Part shown: positions 15,572 through 23,133 of the stretch, one piece after another
Position numbering within the stretch: position 1 is the first letter of the stretch
Layout: every line of letters begins with the position of its first letter
Source: a virus
Virus record (IMG/VR): IMGVR_UViG_3300035698_021783
Span: 1-23,907 of that record
Direction: 5' to 3' (one strand)
Length of the DNA: 23,907 nt
Program-made: the position numbers and the translations under genes
The notes under the pieces: generated by a model
Database searches by the model: none
Seen by the model: only the letters and a program-made list of their open reading frames with translations
What the model was told of the DNA's origin: nothing

Positions 15572-15769
15572 ATGAAGATTTCGTCATTTTTAACTACTGT
15601 GACAAACGCGTGGACTTTGTTCAATGACTTGACAAGTAGCATAGATCATGATATTATAGGTAACACACCCGAAGACATAAAGTTGTCGGATATCGTGCGA
15701 AACCTATGTCAAAATCCACAAGTACGCGAACAAAGCAAAAAGGCAGTTAATGGCGAACAAGAAGACTAA
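15572..15769 (+). CDS. Small hypothetical protein after retron RT
   Basis: The 65-residue ORF starts 14 bases after the reverse transcriptase stop and overlaps the glycosyltransferase start by 20 bases. It is acidic, with an N-terminal mildly hydrophobic helix (MKISSFLTTVTNAWTLFNDL) and a polar C-terminus, and is unrecognised. The ribosome-binding site is weak; an ATG at 15562 in another frame opens only 21 codons. A good promoter lies inside this ORF, so part of it may serve as a leader for the next gene. Its position next to the reverse transcriptase makes it a candidate retron accessory protein, but nothing in its sequence shows that. Confidence 0.5.
   Translation: MKISSFLTTVTNAWTLFNDLTSSIDHDIIGNTPEDIKLSDIVRNLCQNPQVREQSKKAVNGEQED
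15629..15657 (+). promoter_or_regulatory. Sigma70-type promoter for glycosyltransferase gene
   Basis: A perfect TTGACA (15629-15634) and TATTAT (15652-15657, five of six) are spaced by exactly 17 bases. Transcription would start near 15664, about 86 bases before ATG 15750, uncoupling the glycosyltransferase from the retron. Confidence 0.7.
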
Positions 15770-17099
15770 AAAAAGAATACTTATATGGGGAGACTCACCA
15801 AACGTTCCAACAGGATTTGGTGTAGTATCTAAGAACCTATTTAGGGATCTACACAAAACATACTCCGTCGGATTCGTAGGCATCAACGAACACGGCATGA
15901 AGCATTATGATACCAGCAAATGGTTCATCTATCCGCTCGATCAGGGCGATCCATTTGGGTACAACAAAATGCCACGCATTATAAACGACTTTAAACCGGA
16001 TGTAATACTACTGTTTCAAGACATCTTTAACGTCGAGAACATGGTGAAGGTGGTACGGCAGGCATCACAAAAACTTCCAGTAATTGTATACTTCCCAGTT
16101 GATGGGCACCCGTACAATAAAGCCTGGGGCACAATTTTCCAAAAGGGTAAAATAAAGGATTCGGATATCGTATTTGATATGACAAATGAAATCATAACTT
16201 ATACCAAATGGGCATTGGATGAGATAAGAGCGGCTATACCGCCGTCAGCATCTAAAGAAGTGCATACACTTGCCCACGGAATTGACTTTAAATCCTTCTA
16301 CCCGTTAGCGGAAACTGAAGTCAGCAAATTGCGCAAGAAGAACGGTTGGGCCGATAAGTTTATGATTATAAACAACAACCGCTTCCAACCACGTAAACAA
16401 ATGCTGCTAACCTTGCTAGCAACATCAATGCTATACTACGGATACAATAAGTGCAAATGCGGTAATTACTACCCAATAGGCGAATACGCGTGCCCACTAA
16501 ATGGCTGCGGAATAGAGGACATAGTAGATGTTGTCCCCGGAAATTTCGATATAGGGCTATACATTCATGCCGGCAATCACGAACTAATGATGGGCCCGCC
16601 TCCTGGATGTCTATTACAATCATCAGCGATTAACGCTGGATGGGCACCTAACGAGCTTAGTAAGAACCTTCTGTTACGGAAGGAGCATCCGTATGCAGCT
16701 CCGCTAACTGAGGCAGAGCTAAATGAGCTATATAACATGGCTGATCTGAATATTACCACAGCCATCGGCGAGGGTTTCGGGTTCTCATTAGGGGAAGCAA
16801 GTGCTACTGCTACTTCAACAGTGGCGCCAAAGAACTCAGTCATGAGGGAAATACTAGGCGAGCCTGGAACGTTTGTAGACAATGCTGGTGTATTCTCAAT
16901 GGCAAATGATAACGGGCATATGCGGCCTATCGTTAGCTTACCAAAGCTAGTAGAGGCGCTAACAGTGCACTACGACGCCTGGGTTGCTAATGATCGTACA
17001 AAGGTACGGAACTACCCAGCAATGGCCAGAGCCAAGAAGCTATTTGATTGGGATGATAAACGAAAGACTTTGGAAGGATTAATCAAGAAACATGTTTGA
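15750..17099 (+). CDS. GT4-like glycosyltransferase with zinc-knuckle insertion
   Basis: This 449-residue enzyme has a GT-B fold. The N-terminal domain starts with ILIWGDSPNVPTGFGVVSKNL (9-29), the glycine-rich acceptor-side loop of family 4 enzymes; HGIDF lies near 176-180; the donor domain has NNRFQPRK with R211 and K216, and EGFGFSLGE (341-349) with the E-x7-E pair that binds the nucleotide sugar. Between the basic pair and the donor site there is an insertion with C235, C237, C248 and C253 (CKCG...CPLNGC), a probable zinc knuckle that is not part of the usual fold. The start ATG 15750 is preceded by AAAGGCAG. The acceptor is unknown; modified phage DNA, virion proteins or host surface glycans are all possible. 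It has its own promoter upstream and overlaps the next gene by 8 bases. Confidence 0.88.
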   Translation: MANKKTKKRILIWGDSPNVPTGFGVVSKNLFRDLHKTYSVGFVGINEHGMKHYDTSKWFIYPLDQGDPFGYNKMPRIINDFKPDVILLFQDIFNVENMVKVVRQASQKLPVIVYFPVDGHPYNKAWGTIFQKGKIKDSDIVFDMTNEIITYTKWALDEIRAAIPPSASKEVHTLAHGIDFKSFYPLAETEVSKLRKKNGWADKFMIINNNRFQPRKQMLLTLLATSMLYYGYNKCKCGNYYPIGEYACPLNGCGIEDIVDVVPGNFDIGLYIHAGNHELMMGPPPGCLLQSSAINAGWAPNELSKNLLLRKEHPYAAPLTEAELNELYNMADLNITTAIGEGFGFSLGEASATATSTVAPKNSVMREILGEPGTFVDNAGVFSMANDNGHMRPIVSLPKLVEALTVHYDAWVANDRTKVRNYPAMARAKKLFDWDDKRKTLEGLIKKHV

Positions 17100-17490
17100 C
17101 GCAAATAAACTGATCAGCACGATCACCGATAGCGAATATTACATAGCAAATCATAAGGCCTGTACTTTGTGTAGTACACTAGAGTACGAAAGTATACTGC
17201 TAGATCCCATTAGGTCAGATGTACCAGCATCTACAATAGCAGTGAAAGTTGGGCCGGTATCACCGTATGCTATTATGGTAGAAGCAAAGATCCGAACCGA
17301 CATAAATGGTCCGAACATTAGTCAATGGAGACTTATAAACTGGCTAGCTGGGTTAGAAAAAACTTTCAGTTTGAATACCCCAACTGCCCACTATATTAAG
17401 AACACAGCTGACAACTTCCAAGAATCGCAAATGGTGATACACGTACCACCAGATGCAAATGGACCGATGATAACTTCAACGAAACCGTAG
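17092..17490 (+). CDS. Hypothetical protein
   Basis: This 132-residue protein overlaps the glycosyltransferase by 8 bases and has no separate ribosome-binding site, so coupling is likely. It has a C-x2-C pair (CTLC, residues 24-27) but no second pair, so zinc binding is doubtful. Mixed alpha/beta composition, no signal peptide or membrane span; family unrecognised. The stop codon TAG (17488-17490) lies inside a perfect hairpin CCGTAG-ATT-CTACGG (17485-17499), and a strong terminator follows, so this is the last gene of the unit. Confidence 0.8.
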   Translation: MFDANKLISTITDSEYYIANHKACTLCSTLEYESILLDPIRSDVPASTIAVKVGPVSPYAIMVEAKIRTDINGPNISQWRLINWLAGLEKTFSLNTPTAHYIKNTADNFQESQMVIHVPPDANGPMITSTKP

Positions 17491-17510
17491 ATTCTACGGT
17501 ATGAGAAAAA

Positions 17511-17538
17511 CCTAAAGGAACCTTTGGTTCCTTTTTTT
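17511..17538 (+). terminator. Rho-independent terminator
   Basis: AAAGGAACC and GGTTCCTTT form a 9-bp stem around a TTT loop, and the T run continues to 17538. It ends the transcript carrying the glycosyltransferase and the 132-residue protein. Confidence 0.93.
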
Positions 17539-17649
17539 AGGGTATAAGAAGTATGTAAGAGTATTAACGTTAACTTGGGGGATACAATGAGCGATAAACA
17601 GTCCTTAATAATGATTTAATACTGAAGATTAGAATAACTGGAGAATGAA

Positions 17650-17931
17650 ATGAAAAGATTAATTTTGACTATTCTGGTGCTTGCTATTATGGTTTCATCA
17701 GGATTCGCCCGACTGTTCGTGCTGGATAGGACTATCCGAATCGAAGACAACGGCACAAAGGTGTGCTACGTGACAGGATCAGCCGATACAAAGGCCGAGA
17801 TTGTTGAGTATGTACACCGCATGGCAATGTTCATGTCGTGGAATAATCCCGGACGTCGGTGCATATACGTGTTCCATAATGGGCAGAAGATAGTGTCGGC
17901 TGCCGCATATCTCAATGGAATGAAGCAGTAA
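17650..17931 (+). CDS. Small secreted protein A (signal peptide)
   Basis: The first 20 residues are a textbook Sec signal peptide: MKR, a hydrophobic core (LILTILVLAIMV) and SSGFA before the cleavage site. The mature protein of about 73 residues has two cysteines (VCYV and RRCIYV) that could form a disulfide in the periplasm. A WNNPGRRC-x-Y segment matches KNNPDIRCCY in the next gene, so the two are paralogues. GGAG (17640-17643) is six bases before the ATG. A tiny ORF at 17587 (ten codons) precedes it. The function is unknown; a periplasmic role such as superinfection exclusion or modulating the host envelope is an inference from export alone. Confidence 0.85.
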   Translation: MKRLILTILVLAIMVSSGFARLFVLDRTIRIEDNGTKVCYVTGSADTKAEIVEYVHRMAMFMSWNNPGRRCIYVFHNGQKIVSAAAYLNGMKQ

Positions 17932-17943
17932 AAGAGGAGAATT

Positions 17944-18231
17944 ATGAAAAAGCTTATAATTTTAGCATTCGTCATCCTGATTATGGCATCGAGTGCGTTT
18001 GCGTGGGACATTGTCTCACGGAAGATGCAAGCCACGGATGAGTACGGTGGCACGCTGACGGTATGGCTAACTGTATCCGGAACTACCGTTGTAAAGCGAA
18101 TTGAGATAGCGCACGCAAGTGCAAAGAAACTATCTAAGAACAACCCAGATATCAGGTGCTGCTACCTGGTATATGATGTCAGAGATCGTCGTGGAGGTGG
18201 CGCTTCTGCGTGTTACCGAAACGGCAAGTAA
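17944..18231 (+). CDS. Small secreted protein B (paralogue of A)
   Basis: It begins with a signal peptide (MKK, core LIILAFVILIMA, SSAFA) cleaved near residue 20-21. The mature part shares the ordering of its neighbour: beta-like segments, a helix ending in KNNP, then RCCY and a C-terminal ACYRNG, with three cysteines (two adjacent). Only 12 bases separate it from the preceding stop, with AGGAG four bases before the ATG; the pair probably arose by tandem duplication and diverged strongly. A bidirectional terminator follows its stop directly. No known family is recognised. Confidence 0.85.
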   Translation: MKKLIILAFVILIMASSAFAWDIVSRKMQATDEYGGTLTVWLTVSGTTVVKRIEIAHASAKKLSKNNPDIRCCYLVYDVRDRRGGGASACYRNGK

Positions 18232-18234
18232 AAG

Positions 18235-18259
18235 AAAAGGGCCAATCGGCCCTTTTTTT
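18235..18259. terminator. Bidirectional terminator between converging units
   Basis: AAAAGGGCC-AATC-GGCCCTTTT gives a 9-bp stem with a seven-T run on the plus strand; on the minus strand the stem is followed by TTTTCTTTT. It stops the secreted-protein unit and the long structural operon; the minus-strand stop codon at 18258-18260 lies in its edge. Confidence 0.93.
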
Positions 18260-18446
18260 ATTTTTCTATTTCATACCAAATCGTTATCAACGGTTCGGCT
18301 GATTTTGTGTTCGGTGTTGAATACTTGAAGTTTTCTTTTTTTACCTTAACAAGCGGCTCATTTAAAATCGCTTCGTACTCTGCACGTTCACTAGGCTTGG
18401 ACAAATTAAAGTATCCAACCTTCTTCTCCATGTTATCATGATTCAT
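18258..18446 (-). CDS. Small hypothetical protein, end of structural operon
   Basis: A 62-residue charged, unrecognised protein closes the minus-strand operon. ATG 18446 has GAGGTAG upstream; Met6 is an alternative start. It overlaps the preceding small gene by 11 bases, and its stop codon abuts the terminator stem. The C-terminus (EPLITIWYEIEK) suggests a beta strand. No signal or membrane segment. Confidence 0.65.
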   Translation of the reverse strand: MNHDNMEKKVGYFNLSKPSERAEYEAILNEPLVKVKKENFKYSTPNTKSAEPLITIWYEIEK

Positions 18447-18612
18447 TCGCAGCTACCTCTTCAGGTTTATCTTCCTTCATCTCTTCCCAACGCTCGCCAA
18501 GTTCGGCGACCTTTTCCATTTCCAATTCGCGATACACTGCTTCAGGTATACGCTTCTCTTCGCCAGTTTCTTTATTTATGAACAAATGATATGTTCCGTA
18601 TTTTTCCATCAT
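18436..18612 (-). CDS. Small hypothetical protein downstream of portal
   Basis: A 58-residue ORF starts with ATG 18612, overlapping the portal stop as TAATG, and ends with TGA at 18436. The product is highly charged and probably helical (VYRELEMEKVAELGERWEEMKEDK, with an N-terminal KYGTYHLFINKETGEEKR strand pair). It fills the otherwise empty gap between the portal gene and 18446 and continues the chain of overlaps, which is the main support. Function is unknown. Confidence 0.7.
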   Translation of the reverse strand: MMEKYGTYHLFINKETGEEKRIPEAVYRELEMEKVAELGERWEEMKEDKPEEVAANES

Positions 18613-20480
18613 TATGGATTGCCTTTCTTTGGCGCCGTATGTGCTTCAGGTTTAGGCTTGTTGACAACTTGAGTTCGTTTAATTTCGTTCTCTTCTGCCT
18701 TTTGGTCAGATTCCATAGTTTGAGGCATAGATGCCATCATATATTCCTGAACCATTGACATACGTTTTTGAATTAGCCCAAATGTTACAGGTCTCTCGGC
18801 CAGCAGTTGTTGCATAATTTTTGCTTTCTGCTTTTCTGGGGCCGTCATAAGCTGCAAGGCTAACATATGTAATTGTTTAGACGGGTTAGCTGTTTCTGGG
18901 AGGCCCTCACGATGTAATTCGTCTTCGAACATCTCCTCATCAATCTTTAACTTTTCGTCTGTAAATGCCCACTCTGCCCTAGCTTGGGCACGTGCGCTCT
19001 GTATTTGTATCGTCTGCTGTACTTCAGATTCAGCGGCAGTGGTCTTCGCAAGTAACTCTTTTTTACTTTCTAATTCCTTAGCACGCTGCTGTAAATCTTC
19101 CTCTACATCGAATCCAAATTCACCAAGTAGTTTACTATCACTTATTTTATCTGCCATGCCTAGCTCAAGCATCAATCTCTTACTCTCTGAATCGTCTGAC
19201 ATTCTGAAGCGTTTAAATCGTACAGTAACATCTGGATATCCGAGGAATTTCTTTACTGTTGGTATCACGAAGTAGTTGACAAAATCTAAAAGCTGTTCCC
19301 TGTACGACAAGAAATGATTCTCAACAATACGAAGTGAGATAGATGATCCTGTCCAACTAGCTCCACCTTTTACAAATTCTACTGGTACACCTAAGGACGT
19401 TACGATGTTATCTTCCAGGAACTTAAGTTCAGGAGTTACCATAAGGGCCCTAGCGTCGCCACCAAGCGACTGATAGCCTATAGGTATAGGAAAGATACCA
19501 ATATGATTAGGATCCTTCTTCCAGTTCGTTATTTGAGCCTCAATCTTACTGCGCCATTTACCTAGATTCATACCTGAATACGGATCCATGGTTCCCTGCG
19601 CCGCAGGATAAATAGCCCTCATAGGAATGATGTGCTCAACAGCAATAGCTTCATTGCCGCGACGTAGTGTCTGCATGTACCAAATCAATGACAATGCAGG
19701 CAATAGCATAGGTTTACCCCAACCCATATCATCTTCAGCTAGAGTGTGGCGTTTGAAGTGGTACAGGTTATCATGATTCAATTCTATCTTTCTCTTGTTT
19801 TCCATAGAATATAGAAATAAAAGAGGAATATGCTCTAGGGTATAGCGCTCATTCTTTAAGATAAGGCCCTGAGTCTTTTTAGGGATGTTGTAGAAGTACC
19901 TACTTTTTCCTGTAAGTGGATCGTACAATATATCTATGTTCTCTGGCGCCCATCTAATGAAGTTTAGGTTATTCGGTGTTTTGATAACTTTGTCTTCTGG
20001 ACGGAATTCAGTTTGTGTGTTACACTTGGGACATGTGCCGTGGAACTTCCACTGCTTTAGTTTTATTTTTTTAACTTCATCAAACTGCATAACCTCTTTG
20101 CATGCGTTACAATGCAAGTATCTATTGAAGTCCATATTGGCACTTACAAAGCAGTTACCGAAGGTCATGTAATCGAGACCGATCTCGATAAGCAAAGACT
20201 TCAGTTTAAGGTAGTGCCCGAACAGCTCCCTGTAGCTGTCTTTGGTTTCCTGTTTATCAATACGATCATATAGAAAATCCGTGATTGGATATTCTGACAA
20301 TTTGTAAATGACTGAATTAATAAATTCATTTTTGTAAAAGAAGCTTCTGCAATACTTGAACAGCTTCTTTATTGTAGACGGAATGTAGTCCTTTGATAAA
20401 TCAAAAAATGGATTCGGGTATTTTTGCTTGTTAGCGGTACCACCACCGGAAGACCCAGTCAGGTGTGATGCTGTTGACAT
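18612..20480 (-). CDS. Portal protein
   Basis: The 622-residue protein has the portal pattern: helical N-terminal part, a central region with EDDMGWGKPMLLPALSL, then a stem-like stretch with LGVPVEFVKGGASWTGSSISLRI and ENHFLSYREQLLDFVNYFVIP, and a long charged helical C-terminus (about 470-620) that may be crown or scaffold-binding. Portals form the dodecameric ring at the capsid vertex through which DNA is packed. An inserted zinc knuckle with C124-x2-C127 and C150-x2-C153 is unusual. The start overlaps the preceding gene by TAATG. No terminase or capsid gene is in the window, so the call rests on sequence pattern, with structural context as weak support. Confidence 0.8.
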   Translation of the reverse strand: MSTASHLTGSSGGGTANKQKYPNPFFDLSKDYIPSTIKKLFKYCRSFFYKNEFINSVIYKLSEYPITDFLYDRIDKQETKDSYRELFGHYLKLKSLLIEIGLDYMTFGNCFVSANMDFNRYLHCNACKEVMQFDEVKKIKLKQWKFHGTCPKCNTQTEFRPEDKVIKTPNNLNFIRWAPENIDILYDPLTGKSRYFYNIPKKTQGLILKNERYTLEHIPLLFLYSMENKRKIELNHDNLYHFKRHTLAEDDMGWGKPMLLPALSLIWYMQTLRRGNEAIAVEHIIPMRAIYPAAQGTMDPYSGMNLGKWRSKIEAQITNWKKDPNHIGIFPIPIGYQSLGGDARALMVTPELKFLEDNIVTSLGVPVEFVKGGASWTGSSISLRIVENHFLSYREQLLDFVNYFVIPTVKKFLGYPDVTVRFKRFRMSDDSESKRLMLELGMADKISDSKLLGEFGFDVEEDLQQRAKELESKKELLAKTTAAESEVQQTIQIQSARAQARAEWAFTDEKLKIDEEMFEDELHREGLPETANPSKQLHMLALQLMTAPEKQKAKIMQQLLAERPVTFGLIQKRMSMVQEYMMASMPQTMESDQKAEENEIKRTQVVNKPKPEAHTAPKKGNP

Positions 20481-20953
20481 TATTTGCTTTTCCTATCTAT
20501 ATAAAGCTGTATGGCTAAATACTTGTCACGTTGTATGCGGATAGTCTCGGGGACATCGCCATCTGACAGTGTATTTAGTATGCGCTGAAAGTAATAGTCA
20601 TCTAGCTTTTTAAACTGAGGGGGGTAAACATACACCCCGTCTTCGTTAAACAAGTATTGACAATACTTCTGAACTTCCCAAGAATAGCTTTTATTTGGGC
20701 GTAGTTTCGAAGCCAGTGACACCGTAAACCATATATGCTGTGGGTCACACCCTTCGACAAATCCAAAATCTGGGATTATGCCGTTAGTTGCAAGTACACA
20801 CTTTTCGAATACATTCATATCATCAAAGAATACGTCTGTGCCGCGTATCACTTTTACAGCGTTAATGGATTCTCTATCTAACTGACCAAGCTCTGGGAAC
20901 AACTTATCTATTGTTTCCGGTTCCAGGTCATCCATGTAACTAATTTTTGCCAT
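20480..20953 (-). CDS. Hypothetical protein upstream of portal
   Basis: ATG 20953 (MAKISYMDDLEPETIDKLFPE) has GAAGG six bases upstream and is preferred over the longer start at 21010, which would overlap the previous gene by 71 bases. The 157-residue product is acidic, mixed alpha/beta, with a single cysteine-containing loop (EKCVLATNG) and an aromatic-rich C-terminal half (QKYCQYLFNEDGVYVYPPQF). It overlaps the upstream gene by 14 bases and the portal start by one. A role in head or connector assembly is inferred from position only. Confidence 0.75.
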   Translation of the reverse strand: MAKISYMDDLEPETIDKLFPELGQLDRESINAVKVIRGTDVFFDDMNVFEKCVLATNGIIPDFGFVEGCDPQHIWFTVSLASKLRPNKSYSWEVQKYCQYLFNEDGVYVYPPQFKKLDDYYFQRILNTLSDGDVPETIRIQRDKYLAIQLYIDRKSK

Positions 20954-21263
20954 CAATGGCCTTCGTAACTTGTTTTGCAACCATCCACGCCGTTCCCATG
21001 CCGAGCGCACTTTTCATTGCGCGTGCTGGATACTTTTTGAGATACTCATTTTTAAAATCTTTGCCAAAGGTATTTCTAAAAGACTTCGCTAGCATGGATC
21101 TCACAGGAATTTTTGCCTTTGGATTGTCGGCCATATGTCGTGTTACAAGCTGCTCATACTTATCGAACGGTAAAGTAACCGCAGCCTGTACACCTCCAGC
21201 GGCCCCACCGATTCCCAAATCTCGCAAAGCGGTATTTGTTTCGACATATTTTTTCTTAGCCAT
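20940..21263 (-). CDS. Small basic protein, structural operon
   Basis: This 107-residue, Lys/Arg-rich protein is unrecognised. A Gly/Ala-rich segment (LGIGGAAGGVQAAVTLPF, residues 16-33) and a second one (ALGMGTAWMVAKQV) could each be a membrane-active or buried helix, separated by a basic middle (RSFRNTF, KNEYLKKYPARAMK). Neither is long enough to call a clear membrane span. It overlaps genes on both sides (8 and 14 bases) and stops with TAG. Confidence 0.75.
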   Translation of the reverse strand: MAKKKYVETNTALRDLGIGGAAGGVQAAVTLPFDKYEQLVTRHMADNPKAKIPVRSMLAKSFRNTFGKDFKNEYLKKYPARAMKSALGMGTAWMVAKQVTKAIDGKN

Positions 21264-22359
21264 TCATCTTCTCCACTAGCGATCTCTTGATCGGGGTAGG
21301 TAAAGAACTAAAGACATCAAGTGATTCGTTTGTATCGCCATACAACTCGCCCTGAGTGTACGAATCAACAATCCCAGATAAATCTGTTCCCTGTAAACTC
21401 TTAAACGAGTCACGTGTAATAGTAGTGCCTTCAAAATCAATGCTGGCTATTTTTTCAAGCGGACCCATAACGGTTAACAGCGGTTCTTCAACACGGCTGC
21501 CCCAATGCCTATTTAGCTTAAATTTACGGTCAATAACTTCCAAAGCTTCTGCTGTTTTCTCAGGCCCTAGCTCAGCAGATTTCTCTAACAGTTCATCGTA
21601 AATAGTAAGTGCGTCTTCATTTCCTGCTAGCTCACGTTTGCGAGCAGTTAGATGCAATGGAAAATTCCTGCTAAATTTACTAGTATCCAGCTCAGCAAAT
21701 TTTACCAGCGTGCCCTCAATCTCCACGGATTCCCGCTCACCTGCGGCACTTGTGTTTTTGCAATAAGCAAGTTTATCCAATGCCTTGAATTCATGCTTAT
21801 ACTTTTCGAAATATCCACAAGCTGTTTTAATATAGCTCTCATCATGCAAAGGATATCTTTTACGTCCATGATTTAGTGCATAGGATTCTTCCTTACGATC
21901 AATATCGCGATACTTAGCTAACTTGCGCATGTACGCTAGTTCATCTATGTCTCGTATATTTAGTAACGAATTAACCCGCTGCCCTGATACATAATCATCC
22001 AGATCCTCAGGAAAATCTAAATCAAATCGCTCGGCTGCTTTATTTAAATTGTATGCAGCAACTTTACAAATTTCATCAGGTATGTTTTTGTGATTCTTAG
22101 ACAGCATTGCAATATTTAGCTCAGCTAAGTCTTTACGGTAGTGCGCAAACTTTCTTATCGAGCCCGTACCGGACACAAATAAACTAACAGCACATTGCTC
22201 AGGATTCAGCTCATCCATTTCTTCAACTGATGGGATCTTAGCGCTTCTAGACGGTTGGGCAATATTAGAGCTACCGATAAATTCAGCTAGCTTTTGGATA
22301 TCCCCAGACGTTGCTTCGTCTGTTATATCATACAGAACGTGCAAAAATTTATTAGTCAT
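21256..22359 (-). CDS. Hypothetical (probably virion-associated) protein
   Basis: The 367-residue protein is acidic and largely helical, with no signal peptide, membrane span or recognised motif. Segments such as FAHYRKDLAELNIAML, PDEICKVAAYNLNKAAERF and EKTAEALEVIDRKFKLNRHWGSRV suggest packed helices, and the C-terminus is Leu/Ser/Thr-rich. It lies between the endolysin and the portal-side genes with 8-base overlaps at both ends, so it is likely part of the virion or assembly set. An internal virion or assembly protein would fit but nothing proves it. Confidence 0.75.
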   Translation of the reverse strand: MTNKFLHVLYDITDEATSGDIQKLAEFIGSSNIAQPSRSAKIPSVEEMDELNPEQCAVSLFVSGTGSIRKFAHYRKDLAELNIAMLSKNHKNIPDEICKVAAYNLNKAAERFDLDFPEDLDDYVSGQRVNSLLNIRDIDELAYMRKLAKYRDIDRKEESYALNHGRKRYPLHDESYIKTACGYFEKYKHEFKALDKLAYCKNTSAAGERESVEIEGTLVKFAELDTSKFSRNFPLHLTARKRELAGNEDALTIYDELLEKSAELGPEKTAEALEVIDRKFKLNRHWGSRVEEPLLTVMGPLEKIASIDFEGTTITRDSFKSLQGTDLSGIVDSYTQGELYGDTNESLDVFSSLPTPIKRSLVEKMNG

Positions 22360-22858
22360 TATCTTTTCTCCAACTATTCAAGTATGTCAATAGATTGTTT
22401 CCTGGGCATGCTGGTTTGTGATCTGCTATTTCGCAGTGTCCAACAACCATAGATTTCTCAATGTTATATTTCTCTCGTAAAATGGTAAGCAAAACCGATA
22501 GGCCCTTAAGCTGCGGCTTGCTAACCTCCTCTGTACCGATATATCCTGGACCGCTAAAGTTGCCCAGCACAAGAATACCTATACTGTGATAGTTATGGCC
22601 CTTGGCATGCCATACAAGATCAGATATTCTGTTTACTTGTAACAACTCCCCACTTTTATCAATTACAAAATGATAGCATATATGCGGGCATCCAGTAGAT
22701 GATATGTGATTCATAAGTCCAACGTGATACGCGTTAACTTCTTCAATATTACTTGAGGAAGCGGTCTGGTGCACCACAAGTTCATTTATAGCTTTAATCG
22801 GCCTCTTGCTCCAAGTCTTAGAATTGTGCCAAGGTAGGGCCTTTATCAGGTTTTTCAT
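22352..22858 (-). CDS. N-acetylmuramoyl-L-alanine amidase (endolysin)
   Basis: The 168-residue enzyme belongs to the Amidase_2/PGRP group that includes T7 lysozyme. It cuts the bond between N-acetylmuramic acid and L-alanine in peptidoglycan. The zinc ligands are H30 (VVHQTAS), H141 (VVGH) and C151 (PACPG), and Y62 and K148 occupy the T7 catalytic tyrosine and lysine positions. GILVLGNF near 94-101 is the usual central strand. There is no signal peptide or separate wall-binding domain, so it is a single-domain enzyme needing a holin or a virion position to reach the wall. It overlaps the upstream small gene by TAATG and sits in a unit with its own promoter. Confidence 0.92.
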   Translation of the reverse strand: MKNLIKALPWHNSKTWSKRPIKAINELVVHQTASSSNIEEVNAYHVGLMNHISSTGCPHICYHFVIDKSGELLQVNRISDLVWHAKGHNYHSIGILVLGNFSGPGYIGTEEVSKPQLKGLSVLLTILREKYNIEKSMVVGHCEIADHKPACPGNNLLTYLNSWRKDND

Positions 22859-23076
22859 TATTTAAAAATGCCAACCAATTTAGTTAATACTTCTAGAACC
22901 TCGGTAAACTCTTTCATTAGAGTTTGCACTTCAGTTGCGCTAAGGTTCTTTCCTTTTTCTGAATCTTTAGATTTGAAATCTTTAAATTTTTCTATAACAT
23001 CCTTACCTTCGTCCAGAAGCTTAGGAAAGTTCTTTCTATTTTTCCAAATCTTGAATGCGAGTTTCGTGATATTCAT
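22858..23076 (-). CDS. Small helical protein before endolysin
   Basis: The preferred start is ATG 23076 (MNITKLAFKIWKNRKNF), 72 residues, because an upstream ATG at 23118 lies ahead of the start point of the predicted promoter (about 23096); AGGAG is 11 bases before 23076. The protein is Lys-rich and amphipathic, with a basic N-terminus and a C-terminal helix LMKEFTEVLEVLTKLVGIF. No membrane span is clear, so a holin is not supported, although its position beside the amidase invites that guess. It shares a TAATG overlap with the amidase gene. Confidence 0.75.
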   Translation of the reverse strand: MNITKLAFKIWKNRKNFPKLLDEGKDVIEKFKDFKSKDSEKGKNLSATEVQTLMKEFTEVLEVLTKLVGIFK

Positions 23077-23102
23077 TCCCGCTAAAACTCCTATTTTTAT
23101 TA

Positions 23103-23131
23103 AATATACTTGCAACATTAGGATCTGTCAA
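23103..23131 (-). promoter_or_regulatory. Sigma70-type promoter for lysis unit
   Basis: A perfect TTGACA (23126-23131) and TATATT (23103-23108, five of six) are spaced by 17 bases on the minus strand. Transcription would start near 23096, just before the small protein and endolysin, inside a longer structural operon. Confidence 0.7.
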
Positions 23132-23133
23132 CC

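Noticed and set aside
17583-17620. Ten-codon leader peptide and promoter ahead of the secreted pair
   Set aside because: TACAAT at 17583 lacks a matching -35 box at proper spacing, and the ten-codon ORF at 17587 has no features of a known attenuator.
20474-20503. Plus-strand promoter TTGACA-18-TATATA at the portal start
   Set aside because: It is antisense to the dense structural operon and no plus-strand gene follows; probably chance.
22858-23118. Holin assignment for the small gene beside the endolysin
   Set aside because: The protein is Lys-rich and amphipathic without a convincing membrane span, so position alone is not enough.
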